Notes under the pieces: generated by a model | Seen by the model: the letters and a program-made list of their open reading frames with translations, nothing else | The model's database searches: none | Told to the model about the DNA's origin: nothing | Shown: in pieces, positions 47,201 through 59,200 of the stretch | Position numbering within the stretch: the stretch's first letter is position 1 | How the letters are laid out: the number at the start of each line of letters is the position of its first letter | Position numbers and translations under genes: made by a program | NCBI GenBank assembly: GCA_019914945.1 | Contig: CM034106.1 | Span: forward strand, 4,588,001-4,652,000 | Source: Typha latifolia | Lineage: Eukaryota > Streptophyta > Magnoliopsida > Poales > Typhaceae | Reading direction: 5' to 3' | DNA length: 64,000 nucleotides

Positions 47201-50200
47201 AGACTATAAAAATTTACGAGAACCAGCTCGGTATTCAACAAAGTTTTAAATTTTAAGTAAGTTAATACATTTTTTTAAGATTTTAGACTTCATATGTGAG
47301 TAATTTTTGTTTTCTTATTTTGTCATTTTTTCTAAATTTTTCTACATTTTTAAATAATATTTAGAATTTTATATAATTAAAAAATAGTCCGATCCGATAC
47401 GAACGGCTGATACAGCCAATACGTATCGTTTTTCTAGACAGCCGATACCGATCCCAATCCCGATACTAGGAACCTTGGTAAATACTTAATCATCTCTCAT
47501 TGTGCTTATATGTATGTAAAACATCTTAAGGTTCAAGGTTCATTAGACAAGTCATACTTATACAAATATAATTAGTTATTATTCTTGGTGTTCGTTAGTT
47601 TTTCTTTTCTTTTTTTTTCAAAAATCTTTCAACCATTTACAGCTCTGTGATTCTCTTGGTAAAATTCTAGTTTTGGGTATCATGAAATTATTTGCTATTG
47701 CTTATTTGTTTATTGATTGGTCATGATGGATGGCCGTGCTGGTCGCACAATGCCGCACGACACCCCTCCTAATAATTCCGCCCTCGCCGTCGACCTCGTT
47801 GTCAAGCTACCCGTTGCCAATCGCTGTCGCCATCTCCGTCGGGTGCCCTAGCCCGAGGGAGGAGAGACCGAGAGAGAGTAAGAGAGAAATTGAGGGAGAA
47901 GGAGAGACCGGATCCGCAAGTTAAGTTTTAACCGATCTCTCTCTTTCTCGATCTCTCTCTCAATTTCTCTCTCTCTCTCTCGGTCTCTCCTTCTCCCTCG
48001 GGCAACGACGACGGCGATCAGCGAGCGGCGAACGGCGACGGCGAAGGCAAAGGCGAAGGCGAAGATGAGTATCTATTTTTTTTCTCTCCTCTTGCGGCAT
48101 AGCCGGCAAGTGCCGCGGCACGTGCCGTGCCGGCCGATGGTCGGCACAGTCCGTGCCTGTGGCACGGCCATCGTTGATCTTGATAACATGCTTACAGTAC
48201 TACTCATCTTTTTGTGTAGATTATTTCATTCATTTTACTCATCGGTTGTCAACAATATCGGAGGAATAATGCTGATAGATGAATTCAAAGAAGCATATGT
48301 GGGCGCAGTTGCTGCTTTATGGTCTTGCAGGGTGATTCTTTTCGAACTGCTTGCTGGTTATCTACCATTCAATGATTGCAGCCTGATGAACCTGTACAGG
48401 AAGGTATACTTTTCAACAGAGGTGTTATGATTTTACTGAATAATTACTTAACCACTATGAAGTTTCTCTAATTAAGATTATTGTTACATTCCGTAAAGAT
48501 TTCTGGAGCAGAATATGCATTCCCGGAATGATTCACTGTCCCGTAAAGGAAGCTTATTTCCAGGATTTTGGATCCATTTCCTATAAGGGTACCTTCAGAA
48601 ATCCTTTTGAAGTATACTTCAAGCTTCATGAGATTTATTTTCTTCAATAGGAAAATGATGCATCTCTTTAGTTAAGAAAGAAGCTTACAAGCCTTTGTTT
48701 GCAATTGAAAATGATGAATCCGAGAGGTTTATCAATGCTTTCCAACTTATAGCAATGTCCACTAACCTAGATTTGTCTGGTCTTTTTCAGGAGCAGGTAT
48801 TTCAAATTCTGATTTCTACTTTTATCTCTATCATTTTCTATTGTAAGCTAATTTTTTCAAATCGATGGCAAACAAGAAACGGAACTTGGCTCAGTGCATT
48901 TGGTAGATGAGACAATAAAAAAAATTGAGGTTGCTGCAAAGGATGTAAGTCTATCAATTAAGAGGATGAACAATTCCAAGGTACAATTTAGCTTGAGATC
49001 TTTGGTAACCATTAAAAAAAAGATCAATTATAATCCAAGTTTTGATCATGTACTTTTTTCTTATAATTTTTATATTATGTTTCTCACTGTCTATATCTTG
49101 TATATTTAATATTGATGTTTGGTATGAGAATCTTTCTCGCTATCTTATATCTTAGTTATTTACATTCTTTTTTCACTGTCTATATCTTGTATATTTAATA
49201 TTGATGTTTGGTATGAGAATCTTTCTCTCTTATCTTATATCTTAGTTATTTACATTCTTTTTTATCTTTTTGACAGAGACATAATCTTTGGACAATAAAA
49301 TGGAGGGCTTAATATTATTGTTTATTTATTTCAAACTATTTGTAATTTGTAATGGATTGTAAACTTTAAAATTTGTTCTAATTATTAAAGGATTGTTAGA
49401 TTTGAGTGTTGGAACTAAAACTTGTTGTATGGATTTGTGTTATAATGAATTATTAGAATTGTAATTTATATGTTGTATGAGTTTTGAGTTAGAGATATGT
49501 TATTTTTGTATAATACACTATTTATATTGGATAAATTAATAAATATTGAATTTTATATAGGGTAAACAGGTTAGATGGGTCGTGTTATCGTGTCGTGTTA
49601 ACACGACCCGTTTAAACGAGTTAGACGAGTCGTGTTATCGTGTCGTGTTAACACGACCCATTTATTAAACGAGTTAGACGAGTCGTGTTTTGTTACCCGT
49701 TTAATAGTCGGGTCATGTTCGTGTCTACGAAATACAACTCATTTATTAATCAGGTCATGTTCGTGTTAGGGTGAAGTTGTCCCGACCCGAATTTGACCTG
49801 ACCCGAACCCGCTTAACCCGACCCGATTGCCACCCCTAGGAATTACCTTACAAAATTCGCTTAGTAGTTTCAATTGTGGAACTAAATTACAAACTAAACA
49901 ACACCGAAGTCCAAACCAGCTTTCTCTACTTGTTTTTGCCTAGTACCAGCCAGATCAGATGAAACATGTGCCTTTTGACCTCACATCAACCATTTTGCCC
50001 AACGTGTTTCAATTGATACACATAACATGCTCACATTGGCTGAAACAGGTCAATATCCTTTTTTTTGGTTCTGAAATTTAACGGATTGGGTTTCCCATCT
50101 ATTATTGACTCAAACCTGACCATTAAGAAACCACCAAACAAATAATAGAGTGAGCTTCAAGAAACCACCAAACAACATATCAAAGCTGTTGTTAGGTCCT

Positions 50201-53200
50201 TGTTTCATGCATCCAAATCATCTTACCCTAAATTTGTCCTATATTTTGTGCAAGATATCTTCCATGATTCATGTTGGAGGCTACTAGTGCAATTATTTTG
50301 TAATGGCAAATTCATGGACAGAATCTCTTGTATTCAAATTATACAAACTAGATTCATATGTTTAGTCAAGATGCACTGCTTATGGAAGATCAATTGTGCC
50401 AAAAAATCAAAGATCAAAGTTAAAATAAAGCAAATTCAGCAGGTATATTAGACCTCATTCAAACGGCATTGACATGCGTTCAAATGCCAACATATAAAAG
50501 ACATACTTCGCAAAAGAAAATCTTGAACGCATGTCTTTCTTACTTCACAAGAGTGAAAGTCATCTTGACATGAGCAAGAAAATCTTAACTTATTATTTAG
50601 TTTCACAAAGTAAAATATATGCTAAAATAAAAAGAAAAAAATACTTACGGTGAGTGCTAGATTTCTAGATCATATGTCGACCTATGTTAATCAATTAGCA
50701 CATGGTTGAAGTCTTTCTATAAAATTAATGCTTAGTGTTATGCATCATAGGGTGAGTGCCAGATTTCTAGATGCATGTGTTGATTTTGACTTCTCTAACT
50801 TGAGTATATATGTTGTAAAGTTAACTTGGCAATCTCTACAAGATTGTCCCTGATTTCATCTCCTGCTTCAAATTTTTGCTTTTCTATTTGACAGAACTCC
50901 CATTTCGGTGTTGCCATATTAAATGTGTTATTGAAATGAATTTTGATAATATGTTCTCCCACAAGGCTAAATTCTGCTCATCAATAATACAATATCATCT
51001 TCAATGCAACTTAAAATTATCTAATAATGCAACACATCTCTTTCCCAATCACACCACCAACTCTCCTCTTCTCATCTCTGCATAGTCACAATTGGCCACC
51101 ATTTGAATATTTTCATAATGTTATGTCAATCTCTCGAACTACTTGTGGTTATTAATTTTTCTTCTATTTCTAACTCTTCAGTAAGTTTTAGCAATTTTCT
51201 TGAGTTCCTTACATATTAGAAAAGGATCAATGAACTTATAAAATGAAAACCAAAGTATAAATAGTTGAAAAATCCTGAAACTCCCAAAACTTATTTGTTT
51301 CTTGGGGAGATCGAAAGCACAACCGAAACCAATAGCAAAATTTGAATAATGGTAATTATAAATGTATAAAAAATAAATATACATAAAAATATATTTCCTT
51401 ATAAACCGACTCATTAGTGTCTGCATTGTCCGTGCTCATTGTAAACAGAAGGGAATTAGCAAGAATCTAGTCAAAGAAAGAAGTGGAATATATATGGATG
51501 TGACACATCCTCTAGGTTATTTTTGTTAGACATGTCCAAATCTTCTCATCATATTTGCATTTCCTAACTTCTGTCAATACAATCAATCATTTATTCTCCC
51601 TTTTATTAACCTCATTCATTTATCTCAATATTATCCACTTACTAGCACTCAACTTTTTCTTATCTTGGCAAAAGCAAGACATTTCCTAATTGTCTGACGT
51701 GCGATCCATTTTGGTAACTCCTTTTCACCTTGATTTGACAAAATTGCATTTGATAATACTTATTTTCAGACCTATCTTTACTGAAAACTGTAGATTTATA
51801 AATTTCTTCTCCCAGCTCCTAGATCAATTCAATCCTAGAATAATCAATTTAACAATGTCATCAAAATATAGTACTCGCTAACATATAAACTTGTCCACAA
51901 TTTAAATTGCAAACATGACTACAAGATACATACAAAAGCAAAAGGACTAGCAAGCACAAATGATGCCTTAAACATGATTAAATACATATATAGAATGCTT
52001 AAAGAGATTAACATATTCAAAAAAAAGAAAAAAGAAACAAAAGAACTTGGAAAATCCATGCAAGTCTTATATTGAGACAAATGGATTTCATATAACAAGC
52101 TACAAAGGAAATAAATTTTGCTAATTCCTCAAAGAGACTTCCTTTCATCACACTCTGTGATACGGATGCAAGAACTCACAGCAAGGATGAACAGATACTT
52201 CTACACTCTTGGCATTGCATCAAATACTATACCAGACACGATACTCTAGTACATTGAGGAGACATACAGGACATTTCCTTTACATATTTAGACTTCTTCA
52301 AAATAAAAATAAAATTGACACTCTAGGATACTTGTTGAGTAGGAGTTCAAATATAAGACAAATTTAAAATTTCAAAAGGTTCTATTTGTAAAAAAAGTTG
52401 GACCTACATGTTCTATTAGGCATGATGAATGACATAGACTAATATTATGGCAATATGCCACAATCAAATGATGATTATCAATACTTCCTCATATTTGCTC
52501 AACATATTAGCAGCTAACAAATTGTTACAAATGGGTAGTTTTGTTGATGAATATTGCTCCAGTATATACTAATCCAATCTTATAGAAATAACATTAATCA
52601 AGTGAATACAAGAACATACAAGCCACATATCAGACGCATACACAAACATGCCCACACACAGTCACATACCAAAATTAATGTAGGTCGGACGCCTACCTTT
52701 TCTTATTTGACAAGTTTATTAAGGATTTTAGTTTACATTAAGACAAAATGGGTCTAATTTTAGCTTAATTTGACTAAATTTTGGATTAACTAGTTAGTTG
52801 GGGTTAGCACCTAAGAATTTGGATTAACAATAATGTGTGGGTTATCCACGTCAAGTCAGCAACGAAGAAAGATCAGCCTTTTAACAAGGAAATAAAGTTA
52901 ACATTCATTTAAGGACTACCAAGTCCTAATCCTATTAAAATATTTTTCCCACCTTTCCTTTTCTTTATAAGAACTAACAGCTTATAAATGTTAAAAACCA
53001 CACTTGAACATCTAAAATCCTTAAAATACTTGATACAGAGTCATAAATTTTGAATAAATTTGCTTGCAACTCAATCCTAACTAGTAGGATTCTATTCGAA
53101 CTAAAATGGCCTATTTTGAATGAATTTCTACTACAAAAAATTAGGCATAAAATTACATCCAAAATTCCTAAAACAATGTGTTCTGAGATTTTTGAATTGT

Positions 53201-56200
53201 AATAGAACCATTGCCTGCCTAAATAGGACCCAAACTTGTCCAAAAATATATACCAAACGTAGCACTAAAGAATGAAGTTGATTCCAACTTTTCTTTCAAA
53301 AAAAAATAATAAATTAATAACAAACAAATAAATAAGTGCAGCACCCTTCCCTACCTCATAATGTATCGAGCTCTCTCCTTCTCTTCTTTTTCCTTCATTT
53401 TGTTAGCCTAAGAGCTTGTTTCTTTCTCTTTCCCCATATGGATTAGTACATGAATCGTCTTTACCCTTTGGGGCAAAGAGTTCTAGTTTTCCTCTTCTTT
53501 TTATTCCATTTGTATTAACTTGTTTAACCTAATTGTTCCATATTGTTGCTCTACTGCATGTTTCTTTCATATGAGGTGGAGCCTATTTCACACCAACATA
53601 CAAAGGGTCAGATAACTGACGGAGTCCAGTGATTCTTATTCTAATGCACTCAGGAAAGAAAATCTAATCCTAAGTTAAAGGAAAGAAGGAAAAAAAAAAG
53701 AAAAAAGGTGTCTATACCAATACTAGAAGTCTGAAACTACAGTAGAGCCACGGGGTATTGTACTTTTGATGCAAATCTAGTATGAATGCAATGTTTTGGA
53801 GAATAATCGACCCAACAAGTAACTAAAGTAAAATATAGTAGGCAATAACTGATAAGAAGTTAATTGATTAAAATGATCACTACTAGATGGAAGGAGAGAA
53901 AACCACTCAGATAAGGCAGTAGCTTCCTCAACTCTCAAATAGGTACATTGATAGTAGAAAGGCCTAAAATATAGTGTAAGAAAAGACTTTAGAGTTTAGG
54001 TTTACCAATAAATAGAATAGTAGTGCTTTACTTTCAAACTAAGTCCTCATCTTCACGTCCGGCACCCAAAGATTCTCTTTCACTTTGGAATCTTTTGGAC
54101 AGCAGCAATAACCAACGAAAAAGTAGAGGTTGAAGAAAAAGAGAGGTTTAGAGAGAAAGTGGAAGAGATTAGAGAAGAATCTTAAGATAGAGTAGGAGAA
54201 AGGGAGAGAAAGAAAGAGAGAGAGAAGAAGAAGACCATAGGGGAGAAAAATGAGAGATCTCAAATAAATCTTATTCCAGCTTGTCCTTGTTTCTCATGCA
54301 ATAACCCTTAAATAGGTTAACAACCTTAATTCTAACTGATTCTAATAGAAACTTATTTTCTAATAGGACTCTAATTGATCTTCTTACCTAAATTGATTGA
54401 TCCAATTTAGGTAATAAATCAATGTGGACATCCCCCACATATAAGCTTACCATAACTATCAATTGAGATTCTAATAGGAATTCATTTCTTAATAGGATCC
54501 TAATTGATTAAACCTTACCTAAATTGACTAACCCAATTTAGGTAATAACTCAATACGGACATCCCCCGCATATAGGCTACCATATTTGTTAATTGACTAA
54601 TTCAATTGATTATTTGAATTAAAAATCAACAATTAGACCAAAATTGGGCTCGAGTAATTCTATTTTGGTCAAATTGAAGATGATGCCCACATCAATTCCC
54701 TGTGGGTGGGAAAAATCTCGACTCCGACGAGATAGCCTCCATATATTTCTGGTATAGATCTTCTCGTAGTCTTCGTAATTCATATTCTTCGATCCAGCTA
54801 GCGTCAGAAATGGAGCGATTTCGCCATCGAACTAGATATCGTCGATGTGTACCCCATTGTGTTTTGGTCTCACGCGCATCAAGTATATCATCAATCTGGT
54901 CAATATCTGTCGACTGCTCAAAATGTAGTGAGCTAACATCTGTTGGTTGCATTGGGTCTCCATAATATGTGAACAAATCAGCAACATTGAAGATCGGCGA
55001 AGTAGACATCTCAGGTGGAAGTTCTAACAAATAAGCATTACTTCCCAACTTCTGCAAAATACGAAAAGGGCCAAACTTTCTCCTGCTTAGCTTGTTGTGC
55101 ATCCCAACTGGAAATCTTTCTTTTCTAAGGTACACCATCACAAAGTCACCTACGGCAAAATCTTTCTCCCTGCGGTGTTGGTTTGCTGCTTCCTTATATT
55201 TGTTTTTAGATACCTGCAGCTTTTCAAGAATCTCTTGGTGCACTTAGTGAATTCTTTGAACATAGGTTTCAGCATCAGCACTATTTCTTCCATTATATGG
55301 TATTGGGGTTCTATCAAGATAGTGGGAAATAGGATGGCCATATATACTCTCAAATGGTGATTTTCCAGTGGATCTATTAATGAAACTATTGTAAGCAAAT
55401 TCAGCTTGAGAAAGAACTAGATCCCACGGAGAGGGTTTCTCTCCAGCTAAACACCTCAATAGGTTACCCAATGATCGATTAACTACTTCAGTTTGACCAT
55501 CTGTCTGAGGATGATATGCACTACTATAATGTAATTTAGTGCCCAGTTTAGACCATAAAGTTCTCCAAAAATGACTCAAAATTTTGTATCCCTATCTGAA
55601 GTAAATGATTTTGGAAAACCATGTAGACGAACTACTTCTTTGAAAGATAAATTTGCTATATGAGATGCATCAGATGATTTTTGACATGCAATGAAATGTG
55701 CCATTTTAGTGAATCTGCCAACAACTACAAGGACTGAATCAACTTTACGTGCAGTGCGAGGTAACCCTAGTATGAAATCCATGGTAATATCTTCCCAAGG
55801 CATAGTAGAAATAGGTAAAGGGGTGTATAATCCAGTGTTCTGTGTATGACCCTTAAAAGATTGACATATACGGCAGTTTTTCACATACCTCTCAACATCA
55901 CTACGCATCTTAGGCCAGAAATATCGCTCTTGTACTAAAGAAAGGGTTTTCTGCTGACCAAAATGTCCACCTAGCCCACCACTATGCAAATCATGAATTA
56001 AACTTTCTCTTAGAGAACCAACAGGAATACATAGTTGTGTCCCACGAAATAAATATCCCCCATGCAGTAGAAAATCTGATGTTGAATCAATACCATTTAC
56101 TTGGCATGACTGTAGGATAGGTCCAAAGTATGGATCATCACTATACTGACCTTTAATTGATTCAATGCCTACAACTTGTATTGACATAGTAACCAGTAAA

Positions 56201-59200
56201 TTTGATCTCCTACTCAAGGCATCAGCTACTCGATTGCTCACTCCGGCTTAATGTCTCAGATGAAAAGTATATTCTTGTAAAAATGATGACCACTTAGCAT
56301 GTCGCTTACTAAGATTTTTTTGTGAATTTAAGTAGCGTAATGCTTCATGGTCTGAATTTAGAATAAATTCTCTTTGAATCAGATAATGTCTCCAATGTTT
56401 CAATGCCTGAACAATTGCATAAAACTCTAGGTCATATGTAGAATAACGAGAACGTGTATCATTTAGTTTTTCACTGAAGTATGCGACAGGACGTCCCTCT
56501 TGACTAAGGACTGCACCAATACCTATGTGAGAAGCATCAAAATCAACCTCAAATACTCTATCAAAATTAGGAAGAGCTAGCACTGGAGCACTAATCATCT
56601 TATTCTTCACAAGTTCAAAACTTTCCTCGGCTACTGGATTCCATTGAAACTTTCCTGCCTTAAGACAATTAGTTGATGGCACGACTATCAACACACATTC
56701 TCTAAGAGCCATCTTTCTTTGGTGTCAAAAGTGCAGGTACAGCAACTGGACTCAAACTTTCCTTAATGTACCCTTTCTTTAAAAGATCACTAACTTGCCT
56801 ATACAACTCTTCATGTTCAAAAGGACTCATTCGGTACTGAGGTAAGTGAGGGAGACTAGCTCCAGGAATTAAGTCTATGCGGTGTTGAATTTCACGTAAT
56901 GGGGGTAGGCCATTAGGAAGTTCATCAGGTGTGAGATCTGAAAATTCAGAGTATAGTGGTTGGATTTTAAGAGGGATGTCAGACGTTTCTTTGATCTCTT
57001 TACTCATCAAAGCATACACTACGGGTGATTCAATCATGTCATGCTGGAATTTATTCTTTTCAAGAATCATCATGGTTTTATTATCAAAGCGTACATGGTC
57101 TTTTGTCTCTTGTTTCCTAGGATATGGTGCATTCCTTTGTGGATGTAAAGTTACTTGTACATTGTCCTTAATAAGAATTTAACAAAATGTTCAGTTCTCA
57201 AATTCTTCCTATACTTACCGGCTGTTTTACTGGTAAAGGCCGATCCTCCTGCTCTTTCTTTCGGAGACCGACTTGATAATGGTGCTTGCTGCCCTGCGGC
57301 TGAAAAGTGTATGTATTTTTCTCCCCATTATGCATTATCTTTCTATCATATTGCCAAGGTCGACCTAACAAGACATGACATACATCCATAGGTACTACGT
57401 CACACCAAACTTCATCCTTATATGATTTGCCAATTGAGAATTTAATTAGGCATCTAGTTGTAATATGAACTTCACCCCCACCTTTAAACCAGGCAATCTT
57501 ATAAGGTTTATGCAATTTATCAGTTTTCATATTAAGCTTATCAACCATTTCTTGAACAATAAAATTTTCTGTACTTCCACTGTCTATGATGACTGAACAT
57601 AATTTTTCATTCGATGTGCAAGTAGTGCGAAAGAGACTTCGCCTGAGCCACGCATCCTCATGTGGAGCCCTTGGCGTTAGCATTACACGATGCATGACAA
57701 GTAATTATGTCCTCATGTGGAGCCCTTGGCCTTCAGTATCACCAATTGCTTCATCTTTAGAGATGTTATCTTCTAATTCATTCTCCTATTCATTTTGACT
57801 TTCATCACTAGTTAACTCATCTTCTTGTTCAATCAAATTAGATTGGTGTGTGAACTTTCTTAGAGGACAATCAGATGAACGATGACCAGGTTGCCTACAT
57901 TTGAAACAAGTTAAAGGTGTAGGTCCTAATATACCTCTACTCTTAGCAAATACATCAGAATTGGACTGAGGAAGGACTGTTTGTGTTAATTTTGGTGGTT
58001 CCTTCCCGACAACTTGCATCCTAGTGGTGCCTTTATCTGAATCAATTCTACGAAACCCTTGTCTTCTAAGTTTAGCTTCAGGCTTTGTGGCTTTGCTATA
58101 GGCTATGTCAAGGCGCAAGGTATCACACATGGTTAATTCATCTTGGATTTGAGATCGCAACCCATTAGTGTAACGGGCAATTTTTTGCTCTTCACTTTCT
58201 TGTAGTTCATTTCGTGCAAGTAAAGAATAAAATTCTTCAGTGTATTCTTGTACAATTTTGGATCCTTGTCGCAAATTTTGAAGTTTTTGGAAAAGTGTTT
58301 GTGTATAATCAATAGGTAAAAACTTCCCCTTAAACTTTTCTTTCATATGGGTCCAGGAATTGATTTTATCTTTTCCTTTTCTGATTCGATCATTTTGGAT
58401 TTGTTTCCACCAAATTAATGCATGACCTTTCAATTTGAGACTAACAAATTGTACTTTTTTGTCTTCTGGGATTTCTTTCCATTCAAAAAATTGGTCTATA
58501 TGGTCGATCCAATCCAAAAATTCATCAGGTAATAATCGCCCTTCAAATTCGCTAACATCAATCTTAATTCCCTGATCCCACCTATCAACAGACCTATGTC
58601 TCATATGATGTGCATAATAATTCCTATCATCATCACTTCCTATATCTTGGACAGAAGTGTTGCCTTGTCTAGATGCTTTAGGAATATTCTCTGGTTGTGG
58701 ATTGACTTGGATGTTACCTAAGTGTTGTAAAATTTGATTCATTCCTTGTTGTAGTTGTAGAACTTGATGTTGTAATTGTGTGACATCTTCTCTAATATCA
58801 GTTGTGTTAAAATTTGCATTTGACATGATTCCAAAATAAGCTAGACAGATAAAGAAGCTTTTTTTTTTTATGAAAAGATGCTGAACTATATCTATATGCA
58901 AGTAAACCCAAGAAAAAGAAAACTTGCTCTGATACCAATTGATGCAAATCTAGTATGAATGCAATGTTTTGGAGAACAATTGACCCAACAAGTAACTAAA
59001 GTAAAATATAGTAGGCAATAACTGATAAGAAGTTAATTGATTAAAATGATCACTACTAGATGGAAGGAGAGAAAACCACTCAGATAAGGCAGTAGCTTCC
59101 TCAACTCTCAAATAGGTACATTGATAGTAGAAAGGCCTAAAATATGGTGTAAGGAAAGACTTTAGAGTTTAGGTTTACCAATAAATAGAATAGTAGTGCT

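Noticed and set aside
44531..47477. hAT copy B as an autonomous transposon
   Set aside because: Frameshifts and the missing dimerisation domain rule out an active transposase.
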